64,000 bases of DNA from Reticulitermes speratus (GCA_021186555.1 JAJKFL010000005.1:50375635-50439634); one strand, 5' to 3'. Positions 11,601 through 22,328 are shown, numbered from the stretch's first letter. Notes: generated by a model from the sequence alone, not told the origin. Program-made: numbers and translations.

Positions 11601-14600
11601 CCGTTCGGTCAGTGGTCGCTCCCATGTTAGACACGATCTCAACAAACTCTTCGAAACTCACGTTCCCATCTCCTGGAATACACAGCGAGGTTATTTCACC
11701 TTGGTTTAACCTTAGTATCACATGTGCATTCTTGTTCATGTGTATTTGACATTACCCAAACTACAGTTCGTCATAGAACTTAGATCGCCTAGTTTTCAGT
11801 GTACAACATTAAAATCCATGTTCAATTTCATACCTAATTTTGTAAAGTGGCTAACACTTTAATAATTTTCACATTCAGTATATGTTAGCACTTTCTATAC
11901 TGCAAGGTTGAAATTAACGGACCCCACCTCATACAATTAGAGTGATTCAGGAGGAGTTCACCGAATTGTATGCATACAGTAGTCACGTAATTTATAAGTA
12001 AAGATACCCCTGTGAACTTTGCTGCAATTCAGGAAGTTCAAGAAGTCCAGGCACTTTACAAATTATGATAAAAGACCAGAAATAACGATTTTGATGAAAG
12101 AGCAGTAACTTTAATGTAACAAACTTGCAACATGGATGCTACATAGTCCGAGTTACTGAAAGTGTCATTAAATGAACTAAGTAAATAAAAACATCTTATC
12201 AAAACTCTTCAGAAGTGTTTGCCTGCAACTTCAATGCACATTTGAACACAGTTTTACAATTTCAACAATGTTCCATGTTCAATTTGTGTTCTGGTTGCAG
12301 GCAGATATTCTGAACAGTTTTTGTAACACGTTTCATTAATAAAGACCACCAATGTTCCCTCTAAGCTGCGTGGGTGCACGGCCGTGCAGTAACTGAAATG
12401 CTCCCTCGCACACTGAATTGTTGCCGTGCTGCTGGAATTTTTCATTGTAAATATTATTATCATGCATATTACAAAACCTTTTAAAGTGCCACGCAGTCGT
12501 CAGGTCGTGTAAAATATTTCTGCTCAGAACAGTAGCAGGTCTGCGCAGCTGTAAAAAAATTTAGAGGGAATGTTGAAGACCACTTATTTTGATCTTGCAT
12601 TGAAGTTACTGTGAAAATTTTTAATAGAAGCTCATATTTCTGGTATGTATTTTCCTTACATTCAAACTTCTATGAGTCCTGAAACTGAATTTGACCCAAG
12701 TTAATAGGAACTTCCTGGTGCAAAAATCACTTGATTCATGTACCCATGATGTTATACAGCCTCCTCCTGAATCTGTCTGCATATCTGGTGTGTGGCACTG
12801 TCAACTGAAATAATTTTGCCATGCCATTTGTGGACACTAAGCTAAACATTTACATTATTATACGAACTGTTTTAATGTTATCATTGCAACACAAAACAAA
12901 ATAATATCTGTGAGATTTGAGGGTCAGACATTGGTGTTGTTGAGGTTTTAGGTATTCTGGGATATGATGGTGTGTTTTTCAATGACTGGTGCCTGACATT
13001 TGAAAGAAGCATCTTCTTCTTCTTCTTCTTATACAGGCAAGACAACCTCATAGTTTGTAGGTTTTGGCCTTCTCAACTATATCCTTCCATATCTTCCTAT
13101 CCTGGATGCAGTTTCTCCAGTTCTTGACATTTTGAATCCTCAAGTCTGCCATAACATCATCTTCCCATCTATTCTTCGGTCTTCCATGCATTCGTATAGA
13201 TATAGGCTTCCAGTTACAGATTCTTTTAACCAATCTGTCATTTTCCATTCGGTACACATGTCCAAACCACCCTAATCTTTGTGCTTTAATATGATTTACT
13301 ATATTCTTATACTTTATTAGTTTATTAAGCTCTTCATTTGTTTTAATTCTCCATGAGCCATCCATGTTTTTACTTGGTCCAAAAATCCTTCTTAGTATCT
13401 TCCTTTCATATATGAGCAATTTTTGCTTCATTGCTTCTTTCAGGACCCATGTTTCAGAGCCGTAGGTAACTACCGGTCTTATAACCGTTATATGGAAATG
13501 TAATTTGAAAGGATCATAGTGCCTTCAGTATGTTAGGAACCGTTCATCCAATGACACAGCATCACATCCTAGAAGAACTGAATCCTCAGTAGAATATATT
13601 TTAGCTGAAAATCTCAGAATAGAAAGGATTAATAACTTCATCGTATGTTGACTTAACGGACATATCATCGTGTACTAAGTGACGGTAGCGGATTACACAG
13701 CTTCTGGAATTTTATACAGTAGATTATTCCAAAATATTAGGAACTTCTACCAATAATACATTTAACATCAACATTTAAAATCAAGAAGATGGTACACTGC
13801 GTCTTCCGGGAGGATTTTCTGTCAACAGCCTACATAATTCTTGCTTCATCCAAGCAATAAATTAGTACATATTTTAATCCTGAAGGTTCTGGTTTTCTGA
13901 GACATATGCAACGCAGACTTGCAACACAGTGTCACATCACAGAAGACTTGAATCTTTGTCAGCACCGCTGTGAGAACCTCAAGTGTCATACTTTAATGTA
14001 TTTCATTGTTTATTTCGATCAGTTATGTTCTTTCTTTGATTTTCTCTGTGGCCAATTATTATATTTGTGCATTCTTCATACAGTGAATATTTCCTGTAAA
14101 ATATAACTGAATGGTTAACACACATTCTTATTAAATTCATTAATTAGAAACTGTTGACAGGAAAAATACTAATTATGATTCATATTTAACTTCTTGTTTG
14201 CATATAACTGCGGTAAAGTTGATTATTTCTACCAACAAATGCACTAAGACAGTTTTTTCTGTCTTAGTGCATTTGTTGGTAGAAATAATCAATTATAAAA
14301 AGATGCACGGTGAATATAAAGTGAAGTTTTGCGGTAAAGTTGTCTGTTGTTTGTTTGTTTGTTTGTTTGTTTGTTGTTGTTGTTACTATTATTAAATACT
14401 TCGCAGGTCATTGCGAGGGAGAAGCTGATACAGTATACCATTTAAATGATGCCGCTGGACTGCAGCTAGTTAACTGGTGTTAGGAAGATTGCTGTACTGC
14501 ATTAATTTGAAGTTGCCGGATGCACGTTGTCAAGCCAAGGTATTTCTAAAGTCATTCTGTATGTAGCTCAGTACTACAGTAAAGCTGCTTATAATACAAT

Positions 14601-17600
14601 ACAAAGGGACTTGAGCGTTTGTCTGCTCTATAGTTTCCATTTCACATGGGTACTTAAACTGTGCGTGGTGTATACCGTTATAGGTATGATTAAAGTCGTA
14701 GCTAAGAAATTCATGCTGGATATGAACATTGAAGCATGTGATGTTTTCAGTTTCTACGTCTTTTTTTTTTTTTTTTTTCTTTCTTTATCTTCCCATAGTC
14801 CTCTAACATAGTCTGTCAACACTGTACTGAATTCCTTCACATTTTTGTCACTAAACGTTTGTCAGATAAACTCCAATAAACACAGTTCATAACAAAATTG
14901 TATGAAGAGAAAGCAGCAAACGATCAAGCCCACTATAGTCTTTGATATTCGTGATTTTCATCTTGTCTCTGCATTAAAAAGGTTGTTTGTTAGCACTAAA
15001 TTGTGTTGTCACGACTACACTTACCTTCTGACAAAGATACGTTCTATCCGATTCAGACAAGTTTTACTGTAGTACTGTTATTTTGAAATACATTTGCATG
15101 CTGAATGGATAAGTGTTAAACTGCAGTTGGGACAACCAAGCTAGAAAATGATGACAGTAATGGGATAATAGAGGATAGGATGATACTGAGAGGTTGTGGT
15201 AAGGACAGATGATACTTATGGGGTGGTAACTGATGACACATTCAATTTGTTTGTTGAAAAACAGAGTATTACTTCTAACATCACAAAAAATAGCAGCCGT
15301 CATCAGTTTAATGTTAGTTTAGGCTTCCTCTCTTAAGAAATTCGCTGGGCTGAGATATGTTTGGATAAATAGTAGTTTCTGAGTCGTGCCATGGAATGTA
15401 CGAGGTTTTGCAGAGCAATAGTCAGAAGGCAGTGAATTAGTAGAGTGTGATGCCGTGCAATTTGGTTATATAATTACAAATATTTCAGAAGATGGAGACA
15501 GCGGGCTCCTCAAAAACACTGGTACGTCTATCATAATACACTGCGTCATATAGCGTCCTGAAGTTTCTGTTATGATTTGTTAACAAACTTTCCATCCATG
15601 ATTGGTGCAGGTCATATTTACAGCTGCATACAGTTTTTGACTCATTGCTGGTGTAGTTCATGCAAGAGTGCGAGGTTTTACGTTAATGATGCGTGTAGGT
15701 ACAGCGCGTGACGTAAGTTGACTACATATACAGGTGTAGCATAAAGTTTAATTCAGTTGATCTCTGTCAAATTAAAGGCATTCACAAATACCAGAAGTTA
15801 TCTACACGTTTCGTGCATTTAAATTTGTGTTTAATAGTGGAGTGTTAACGACACTGTCAGTTTTGAAGATGGTGCATCATCTGTGATGAATGAATGAGTG
15901 TGGAGCATTGACGGAACGGTACTGACAGGGAAAACTCAAGTACTGGGCGGAAACCTCGCTTTAGTTCCTGTTTGTCCACCATGAATCCCACATGGACTGG
16001 CCTAGGACTGAAACCGGGCCTCCACTGTGAGAGGCGGGCGACTAACCATACGTGCCATGGCACAGCCGTGCTTAAAGGTAAACGGTAAAGCAATCCCTGT
16101 AGAGGCCTGGACAGGCCCTTAGGGCTTCAGGAGGTTGAGGCTTCCAGAATTTCCAGACAATCGGCACATGAATGTGGCTGTGCTTAATATCGAATTAATT
16201 GAAGGAAAGATCAGACTGGTATTATTGGCAGTAATTTAGACAAGTTTGTTCTTTGACAGTGTCCATAAGATGGCTCAGGGTAGAGAACAGTGGCAGGCCA
16301 TTGCGTAGTCGGTAATGAACCTTAAAGGTGGGAATTCCTTGACTAGCCGGGCGACTGGTAGTTTCTCAAGAAGAATTCTTCCGTGTAGTCAGAATGTCTG
16401 CGGTTTTCACGAACAGGTGGACACTTACCGTCAATGTCCACCTCGTGTAACATCTGCTGGAGTTCCTCCTCGCGCGCGAACTGCCCCAGACTCCGCATGA
16501 CCCGCCCCAGCTCCTCCTGCGTGATGCTGCCATCGCCATCCTTGTCGAACAGTCGGAACGCCTCGCGGAACTCTGCAAGACAGAGGATTTAATGAGAATC
16601 AGAACTTGGGATACACGACACGACGTTGCTACGGTGTGTCGGTAATTTAATTTGTACCCTAAAACATGCACTAGTAGCAATGGACTTGGAATGTGACCCA
16701 TGGGTCACCTCAGTGTGCTGGCAATTGAAACCTTCATCTTTAACAAGACAGGCAATGTACGTATAAACGTAAAATCGAGGCGCGTTCGCGTAACCATTGT
16801 TGCCGTAGAAAAGTAATAAGTACATATTCTGAGTGTGTGTCTGTAGCCTTAGTTATCCAGCATGCAAAGCGCATGCGCCGTATTATATTGTCATGTGTGG
16901 CCTGTCTGGCTGTACCATATTTTTCCACATTATCTCATAAACAGCACAATTTTCGGAAAAAATGCGTATTGAACATAAAATGTGTTTTGATTTTCTCTAC
17001 AACTTTTGTCTGAAACATTTCTCATTCTAAGAAGAATTGAGCCAGATATTATCATAAATGTACATAGGTTTTCATGTAAAGTACCTGTTATTCTTGTCAG
17101 ATTTTAATGAAACTTGAATTTTCTCGACAGAGTTTCGAAAAATGCTCAAATATCAAATTGCATGAAAATCCGTCCAGTGGGGGGCTAGTTGCTCCATGCG
17201 GACAGACGGACAGATATGACGAAGCTAATAGTCGCTTTTCGCAATTTTGCCAGAGGCCGGATTATTCTTTGTTAAGCCCTAGAGCTTAGACGCTCTAAGT
17301 TTCAGTCTAATGTGATGTATTTGCCTATGAGCATCTTACGGGATTTTCAAAGTGAGAAGCTATGTGCGTGTGTGTGTGTGAGTGTGAGTGTGTGTGTGAG
17401 TGTGAGTGTGAGTGAGTGTGAGTGTGTGAGTGTGTCTTGTTTATTGTGATACAGACAGAACAAACCTCAAAACGTGTTTCACTTGGCAGTGATCGAAAAT
17501 TAAAGAGTAAAAATTAAAGTTATTCCTGTCCACGTTATGAAGGCGTATAGGGGGAGTAGAAGTATAGCTCCACTCATTATTAACCCCGGCACTAGATGGA

Positions 17601-20600
17601 GTTGAGTGGTTAACTTAATGCCGTGGCTGGGAAAGAATACCGGTACCCATTAAATAGGAGGCTGGGTGGGCCCCAGAGCCGGTTTGGGCATTTTGGAGAA
17701 GACAAAAATCTCTTTTTCCAGCCGGGATTCGAAACCTGGATTGTCCAGCCCTTAGCTTATACCCTAGTAACTAGTAAAGGCATAGAAGGCGACCTGAAAG
17801 ACGCTTACAAGTGGCACTCCTTGGCCCATAATCTTCACATTCTCGTATTCAATAGGTATGGGAAGTTTATTTTAGATACCTGTGGATTTGCCCATTAGAC
17901 ATGTAAACAGAGGTTTCTGACGTCAGTGTTTGAACGCCCACACGTTCGTGTCTGTTTTGCCTCAAGCCCTTACATGCCTTCGAGTGAAGGGACTGCGTTA
18001 TTGTCGTACGAATCCTCAGACGCTCCAAAAATTTGAGATTAGGAGCAAAAAAGATCTGCGCTTTGTGTTGAAAGCATAACGGGCCCTGCTGGACTGATGT
18101 CGTTTCGTCCTTTCTAAACGTCTGTAGACGGAGTCCTCCCCCCAAAATAATTGTTTTGAATTCAATTTATTTTACACCAACTAATGCACACGTAAAACCA
18201 CTTTATTTGTAGTTTTTATTGTAAAATGTACCCCTACACGTGTTTCGATCCTCGGATCATGGTCAGGGGTATTTTAAATTGTACCCCTACACGCGTTTCG
18301 ATCCTCGGATCATCGTCAGGGGTATTTTAAATTGTACCCCTACACGCGTTTCGATCCTCGCATCATCGTCAGGGGTATTTTAAATTGTACCCTACACGAG
18401 TTTCGATCCTCGGATCATCGTCAGGGTTTTTTTTAAATCCACTATCACTTCAACTGCATATTTTGAAGGGTTCAAAATTCAATTAAAAATATGCAGTTGA
18501 AGTGATAGTGGATTTTTTTTAAAAAAGAAACCCTGACGATGATCCGAGGATCGAAACGCGTGTAGGGGTACATTTTACAATAAAAACTACAAAAAAGTGG
18601 TTTTACGTGTGCATTAGTTGGTGTAAAATGAAGTTTGAAGAAATTTGTGCACAACAGATAATAAAATATTTCGCTCATTTTTTTTGGCGGCGACTCAATT
18701 TGTGTTAAAACCCACGTCTCCAGTTAAAAAATTTAACAGCGGTAGCTGAACGGGATAGCATCACATTCCCTAACGATGGAGGCAGAGCAAATCTTCGAAT
18801 CAATGGAAATCAACTGCGAACTGACACGGCTATTCGCTGTAGAACATTTCGTAACATGACGTATTTAAACAGGGTTTTTTTTTTAAACTTAAATATTGAC
18901 AAACAGGAAATGCACGTATTTTCCAAGAATAATAAAAAAAAAAGACAAATATATCGAAACATTACCTTTGTATTCTGTTTGTTCATAAAAGAAAATTTTG
19001 GGGAGGGGGGGGGAAGTGTTTCTTGCTTTGCACTTGTTATGCTCTCGTTTAACCGTAAAATAATGCAGACCTGTGAAAACAGTACATTGATATTCTGTTT
19101 GTTTACAGAAAAATGAAACTATTGAGAATTTTGCATTTACTTTGTGTCCACAGTTCCTTAATACTCGGAGTTGTGGTAGCAGTTACACATCGATTAGGCC
19201 TATTATGTTCCACATAAGAGTCTATTCGAGTGCTTAGTCTGTATTTAACGCCGAATCGGAAGCCGAGCTTCAAACACGTATTTGGTTGTGCATGTGACAC
19301 GCGAAAGACTTTCAGAGCTGTCTGAGTTTCATTTCAGGCTTCCGCCGCGATGTTGATGAGATCTGCGGTCTTCTGGGGTATTACGCGGCGTCGAGTGGTA
19401 ATTGTTTACCGACGTTTCGGGACAACGCATCGGTCCCATTTTCAAGGACTCTTGACCCTTGAAGATGGGACCGATACGTTGTCCCGAAACGTCGGTAAAC
19501 AATTACCACACGACGCCGCGTAATATCCCAGAAGAGCGCAGAGCTCATGTTTCAGATTATTAATAATTATCAAGATTACGAACTCAAAGTCGTAATTTTA
19601 CTGATGGGGTTGAAACTTCGATTTGATTATTTGAGTGTTGAAATTATTTCCATAAATCCGTCTTGCGCAGTGTCCGAAACGTCTTCACCGTCATATGTGA
19701 GTGGTAGTTTGATTAAATGGAACATCTCGGTCGGCATGTCTGCAAACTTTGCTCTCAGACTCAGCAAATTAACTTTATTTCTCTGACAGTAAACTTTCAG
19801 TCATCGGTGAAACAGTTTTAATCTTCCTCGTCAGTGACAAAAATTTAACGTCTTATTCTTGCTGAACTTTAAAATCCATAAATTAAGTTGCATTTCCAGT
19901 GACTTAAGTTTTTCATATAGCTCGTATCGTACTGAAATTGTGTATAAGACGAGAGAAACTTATGAGATATTTAAGAAGCAAAATATATCTGCTAAATATG
20001 CAATCTTATCAAGCTTCTCCCCTTTGCTTAACTGTTTAGTCCCAGTGGTTACTATATGTACCACCAGGTTTAACATTCACAAATTCTACGTTCTGCCCAC
20101 ACCGTGTATTTATGTGTTTTGTGTGGATCTCAGAACAAAAAGCGATTATTTCACTGTACAGCATTAACTGACTGGTTTGTATAACTGAGACGGAGTGTGT
20201 TTACTGCGCGGTACGGACTGTATTTATGTGTTTTGTGTGGATCTCAGAACAAACAGCGATTATTTCACTGTACAGCATTAACTGACTGGTTTGTATAACT
20301 GAGACGGAGTGTGTTTACTGCGCGGTACGGACTGTATTTATGTGTTTTGTGTGGATCTCAGAACAAACAGCGATTATTTCACTGTACAGCATTAACTGAC
20401 TGGTTTGTATAACTGAGACGGAGTGTGTTTACTGCGCGGTACGGACTGTATTTATGTGTTTTGTGTGGATCTCAGAACAAACAGCGATTATTTCACTGTA
20501 CAGCATTAACTGACTGGTTTGTATAACTGAGACGGAGTGTGTTTACTGCACGGTACGGACTGTATTTATGTGTTTTGTGTGGATCTCAGAACAAACAGCG

Positions 20601-22328
20601 ATTATTTCACTGTACAGCATTAACTGACTTGTTTGTATAACTGAGACGGAGTGTGTTTACTGCGCGGTACGGACTGAATTTATGTGTTTTGTGTGGATCT
20701 CAGAACAAACAGCGATTATTTCACTGCACAGCATTAACTGACTGGTTTGTGTAACTGAGACGGAGTGTGTTTACTGCGCGGTACGGACTGTATTTATGTG
20801 TTTTATGTGGATCTCAGAACAAACAGCGATTATTTCACTGCACAGCATTAACTGACTGGTTTGTGTAACTGAGACGGAGTGTGTTTACTGCGCGGTACGG
20901 ACTGTATTTATGTGTTTTATGTGGATCTCAGAACAAACAGCGATTATTTCACTGCACAGCATTAACTGACTGGTTTGTGTAACTGAGACGGAGTGTGTTT
21001 ACTGCGCGGTACGGACTGAATTTATGTGTTTTGTGTGGATCTCAGAACAAACAGCGATTATTTCACTGCACAGCATTAACTGACTGGTTTGTGTAACTGA
21101 GACGGAGTGTGTTTTACTGCGCGGTACGGACTGTATTTATGTGTTTTATGTGGATCTCAGAACAAACAGCGATTATTTCACTGTACAACATTAACTGACT
21201 GGTTTGTATAACTGAGACGGAGTGTGTTTACTGCGCGGTACGGACTGTATTTATGTGTTTTATGTGGATCTCAGAACAAACAGCGATTATTTCACTGCAC
21301 AGCATTAACTGACTGGTTTGTGTAACTGAGACGGAGTGTGTTTACTGCGCGGTACGGACTGTATTTATGTGTTTTATGTGGATCTCAGAACAAACAGCGA
21401 TTATTTCACTGTACAACATTAACTGACTGGTTTGTATAACTGAGACGGAGTGTGTTTACTGCGCGGTACGGACTGTATTTATGTGTTTTGTGTGGATCTC
21501 AGAACAAACAGCGATTATTTCACTGTACAACATTAACTGACTGGTTTGTATAACCGAGACGGAGTGTTTACTGCGCGGTACGGACTCAATCTGTAAACAT
21601 GACGTGTCTTAATTTTAGTCTTTAAAGGGTAAATAAACTCTCGGAAGTCCGTATTGATCCTTGTGGTGTGAAGAGAAAGGAAATACTGCCAGGGGACACG
21701 ATGAGAAATACAGTCGAACTCGGTTATAACGTCATGAAAGGGACTGAATATTTTGTGTCGTTATAAACGAGTGTTGTTATAACCGAGCAGTGTAACGTTA
21801 TGGTTAACAGTGAGGAATTAATTGGTACCACAGAATATATGACGCTATAGACGAGGTATCGTATAAACCGATGTCGTTATAACCGGGTTCTACTGTATTT
21901 TAATTATTGCAGCGAACTCGGTTCTTATCGTCGTATAAACGCGTTTGCATTGTTCGCTAAATATCGCTGGACCGCTAGCAAGCTATCCAACAAAGACTCA
22001 AGACATTGGCGCGCAGGAACTATCTGTTCGTTCGCGGAATGTGTGGAAGACGTAACTTAGAGTCCACGTAATTTAGTGTATCCAGCACGGTTGATAACAG
22101 TGTGAATGCACGCTTGTATCACCTACCTCTCATCTGTGACTTGGACACGTGCTTATGTCTCTCTGGCACGCCGTTCCTCTTGAGGTCAATGCCGAGTTTC
22201 GAAGTGCGGACTCCAGCAGCGGGGGCAGTCTGTTGTGCAGCTCTGTGCTGACTGCTGCTGCTAGTACTGCTGCTGGTGGTACTGCTGCTCTGGTGCTGAT
22301 CTGGTTGCAGTCCGCTGCTTTGGCGTGT
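8510..22328 (-). CDS. Calmodulin-like EF-hand protein, 3' six exons (5' start not seen)
   Basis: Join (minus) 22328-22127, 16572-16429, 11672-11563, 10817-10727, 10125-10069, 8601-8510. All junctions are GT-AG and the phases agree, giving 231 residues. Residues 1-67 are a Ser/Gln-rich extension ending [11 protein letters not shown]-hand loops: 77-88 ([12 protein letters not shown]) and 113-124 ([12 protein letters not shown]) are canonical; 155-166 ([12 protein letters not shown]) lacks the acidic residues at positions 3 and 5 and ends in Asp, so it probably binds calcium poorly; 191-202 ([12 protein letters not shown]) is canonical. The tail [14 protein letters not shown] is strongly acidic. 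Calmodulin itself is about 149 residues without these extensions, so this is a divergent calmodulin-like calcium sensor, not calmodulin. Partners are unknown. Confidence 0.93.
8733..8990 (-). mobile_element. Diverged SINE family S4 copy
   Basis: Matches the copy at 17545-17770 and is related to the 37293 copy. It keeps a B-box-like GGATCGAA stretch in degenerate form. It lies in the last intron of the calmodulin-like gene. Confidence 0.6.
9235..9390 (-). mobile_element. Diverged SINE family S4 fragment
   Basis: Shares the GAGTGGTCAG...GGAGACTGG...GGGCCCC string order with the copies at 17545 and 59015. It is truncated and old. Confidence 0.5.
9411..9698 (-). mobile_element. tRNA-Leu-like SINE, family S2, full length
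   Basis: On the minus strand the head has a Leu-type A-box (GGTCTAAGGCG) and B-box GGGTTCGAATCCC. The body contains TGTGTTGTCAGGTAGAGG-type sequence and ends in an A/T-rich tail. The target duplication is GTACCTAACCCTT at 9398-9410 and GTACTTAACCCTT at 9699-9711. Confidence 0.93.
10069..10125 (-). CDS. Calmodulin-like gene exon, EF-hand 4
   Basis: 57-nt exon; acceptor CCCTCAG at 10132-10126, donor GTAAGA at 10068. Encodes [19 protein letters not shown]. The final Glu of the loop is split across the next intron. Confidence 0.96.
10470..10610. mobile_element. Decayed family A hairpin in intron
   Basis: Inverted tips TTAACCACCAACAAA and TTGTTGGTGGTTA. Between them is GTGATGA, T, GGTTC...GAACC, a hammerhead-like core with C3 and G12 lost. 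Confidence 0.55.
10727..10817 (-). CDS. Calmodulin-like gene exon, degenerate EF-hand 3
   Basis: Acceptor TGTACAG at 10824-10818, donor GTAAGT at 10726. It encodes [19 protein letters not shown] then GEDLSEEE. The loop has His and Arg at calcium-ligand positions 3 and 5. Confidence 0.97.
10885..11005 (+). mobile_element. LINE family L2 3'-end fragment
   Basis: Contains the conserved L2 3' string (CCCATAAAATACGGGGAATT, then GTGGAGTTAGTCAAGTCAG) seen in better form at 58345-58445. Confidence 0.6.
11563..11672 (-). CDS. Calmodulin-like gene exon, EF-hand 2
   Basis: Acceptor TTCCAG at 11678-11673, donor GTAAGC at 11562. It encodes [17 protein letters not shown], a [12 protein letters not shown] linker (the counterpart of the calmodulin central helix) and LRDAFR. 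Confidence 0.97.
11700..12341. other. Intron sequence, nothing recognised
   Basis: AT-rich intron of the calmodulin-like gene, with no repeat or conserved element I can name. Confidence 0.4.
12350..12575. mobile_element. hAT-type MITE with perfect 8-bp duplication
   Basis: Ends CAATGTTCCCTCTAA and TTAGAGGGAATGTTG are imperfect inverted repeats. AAGACCAC is duplicated exactly at 12342-12349 and 12576-12583. It is 226 bp with no coding capacity. Eight-base duplication and CA...TG ends fit hAT. Confidence 0.88.
13013..13500 (-). mobile_element. LINE family L3, 3' end
   Basis: Minus-strand frame (13431-13048) encodes an endonuclease/reverse-transcriptase C-terminus: [37 protein letters not shown]. 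It ends in an (AAG)n tail at 13013-13030, a usual non-LTR 3' microsatellite. 5' truncated. The family differs from L2 in sequence. Confidence 0.85.
13505..14205. other. Intron with decayed Penelope-like fragments
   Basis: 13540-13600 and 13905-13990 share the string ...ACACAG(T)GTCACATC(C/A)CAGAAGA...CACCGCTGTGAGAACC with 6815 and 42350. I take this as end sequence of an old hammerhead-element family. The rest is unremarkable. Confidence 0.4.
14222..14329 (+). mobile_element. Minimal family A hairpin without ribozyme
   Basis: A near-perfect palindrome built from the CCAACAAATGCAC tips, plus a right-side tail with GATGCACGGTGAATATAAAG. A 13-bp target duplication TGCGGTAAAGTTG lies at 14209-14221 and 14330-14342. 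At 108 bp it shows that tips plus tail alone suffice as a recognisable inserted unit. Confidence 0.82.
14343..15895. other. Intron sequence with simple repeats
   Basis: (TTTG)n/(TTG)n at 14350-14385 and a poly-T run at about 14761-14779. Otherwise I see nothing to name. Confidence 0.5.
15896..16074 (-). mobile_element. SINE family S5 copy, diverged
   Basis: Minus-strand tRNA-like head at the right end (GCCATGGCAC...GTTAGTCGCC...), then AGTCCATGTGGGATTCATGG and CAGTACC...CTCCAC. It matches the copies at 29650 and 55876. Confidence 0.75.
16075..16172 (-). mobile_element. SINE family S1, 3' fragment
   Basis: GGCCTGGACAGGCCCTTAGG and flanking bases match the S1 3' end in reverse. 5' truncated. 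Confidence 0.85.
16255..16400 (+). mobile_element. LINE family L2 3'-end fragment beside exon
   Basis: Matches L2 3' sequence (GATGGCTCAGGGTAGAGA, GGTAATGAACC, TTGACTAGC). It ends within 30 bases of the splice donor of the exon at 16429, so it lies close to the exon in the intron. Confidence 0.65.
16429..16572 (-). CDS. Calmodulin-like gene exon, EF-hand 1
   Basis: Acceptor CTTGCAG at 16579-16573, donor GTAAGT at 16428. It encodes [20 protein letters not shown], the linker [16 protein letters not shown], then LHEVDID, which begins EF-hand 2. It is more GC-rich than its surroundings, which are repeats. Confidence 0.97.
16744..17265 (+). repeat. Dispersed repeat R1, copy 1
   Basis: About 520 bp, closely matched by 62998-63500 in the same orientation: GGCAATGTAC, GCGCGTTCGCGTAACC, AAAGCGCATGCGCCGT, CATTCTAAGAAGAATTG, and ATGCGGACAGACGG near the 3' end. 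No coding capacity and no clear terminal repeats. The class is unknown. Confidence 0.8.
17361..17440. repeat. (GTGTGA)n-type microsatellite
   Basis: Interspersed GTGT and GAGT units, about 75 bp. Confidence 0.9.
17545..17775 (-). mobile_element. SINE family S4 copy
   Basis: Contains GGGATTCGAAACC (B-box region, reversed), GGAGGCTGGGTGGGCCCC and a tRNA-like stretch. Same family as 8733 and 59015. Confidence 0.65.
18228..18437 (-). ncRNA. Tandem hammerhead array, 4 x 53 bp
   Basis: Units start at 18228, 18281, 18334 and 18387. Minus-strand unit: CCC, CTGACGA, T, GATCC-GA-GGATC (5-bp stem II), GAA, ACGCGTGT, A, GGGG. Unit 18228 has G8 changed to C; unit 18334 has a stem II mismatch; unit 18387 has a broken stem III palindrome and loses one G after the cleavage site. 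Unit 18281 looks intact. Confidence 0.75.
18527..18575 (+). ncRNA. Hammerhead motif, right arm single unit
   Basis: CTGACGA, T, GATCC-GA-GGATC, GAA, ACGCGTGT, A, GGGG. Core intact; stem I is short. Confidence 0.7.
18640..19340. other. Intron sequence, nothing recognised
   Basis: A/T-rich with short homopolymers; no repeat assigned. Confidence 0.4.
19341..19550. mobile_element. Family B hammerhead hairpin
   Basis: Inverted repeat 19358-19543 with arms GATCTGCG.TCTTCTGGG, ATTACGCGGCGTCG, TAATTGTTTACCGACG. The one-sided tail at the left, GGCTTCCGCCGCGATGTTGA, recurs in other B copies. Flanks TCATTTCAG and CATGTTTCAG hint at a decayed duplication. Confidence 0.75.
19455..19503 (+). ncRNA. Hammerhead-like motif, family B
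   Basis: C.TTGAAGA, T, GGGAC...GTCCC (5-bp stem II), GAA, ACGT, C, GGTAA. The core has T in place of C3-U4 spacing (CTTGA), so it is probably inactive. The mirrored motif sits in the left arm at 19405-19446. Confidence 0.55.
19551..20035. other. Intron sequence, nothing recognised
   Basis: No repeat match seen until the satellite-bearing element. Confidence 0.35.
20034..21630 (+). mobile_element. piggyBac-like MITE carrying 13-unit satellite
   Basis: The left flank (TGGTTACTATATGTACCACC, then TTCTACGTTCTGCCCACAC) and right flank (TCTTTAAAGGGTAAA) are the same as around other arrays. One end is TTAA; the other is a mutated TAAA. The internal array is listed separately. Confidence 0.65.
20107..21590 (+). 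repeat. 114-bp satellite array, 13 units
   Basis: Period measured as 114 from repeated TATTTATG starts (20107, 20221, 20335, 20449...). Units contain GTGGATCTCAGAACAAACAG, TAACTGACTGGTTTGTATAA and GCGCGGTACGGACTG. Later units share variants (GTGTAACTGAG, TTTTATGTGG), which suggests local higher-order duplication. Located in intron 1 of the calmodulin-like gene. Confidence 0.97.
21711..21895. mobile_element. Tigger/pogo-type MITE
   Basis: Ends CAGTCGAACTCGGTTATAAC and GTTATAACCGGGTTCTACTG are inverted repeats, flanked by TA at 21709-21710 and 21896-21897. 185 bp, noncoding. Confidence 0.88.
22127..22328 (-). CDS. Calmodulin-like gene, most 5' exon recognised
   Basis: Donor GTAGGT at 22126. 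Reads [13 protein letters not shown], Ser/Thr runs, then [18 protein letters not shown]. An in-frame TGA lies at 22332-22334 and no Met follows until the penultimate residue of the exon. So a CAG acceptor at 22331-22329 is the likely start, with an upstream coding exon to be found. The left border is inferred. Confidence 0.75.

Larger units (their letters stand above)
18168..18632. mobile_element. Family A hairpin with four tandem hammerheads in one arm
   Basis: Inverted tips TTTACACCAACTAATGCAC and its complement, with inner arms meeting at 18436-18520. The left arm holds four 53-bp ribozyme units, the right arm only one. I found no clear target duplication. It lies in the large first intron of the calmodulin-like gene. 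Confidence 0.8.

Noticed and set aside
18228-18437. Transcription terminator hairpins
   Set aside because: The stem-loops are interrupted by the invariant unpaired CTGANGA and GAA blocks, which a simple hairpin would not conserve.
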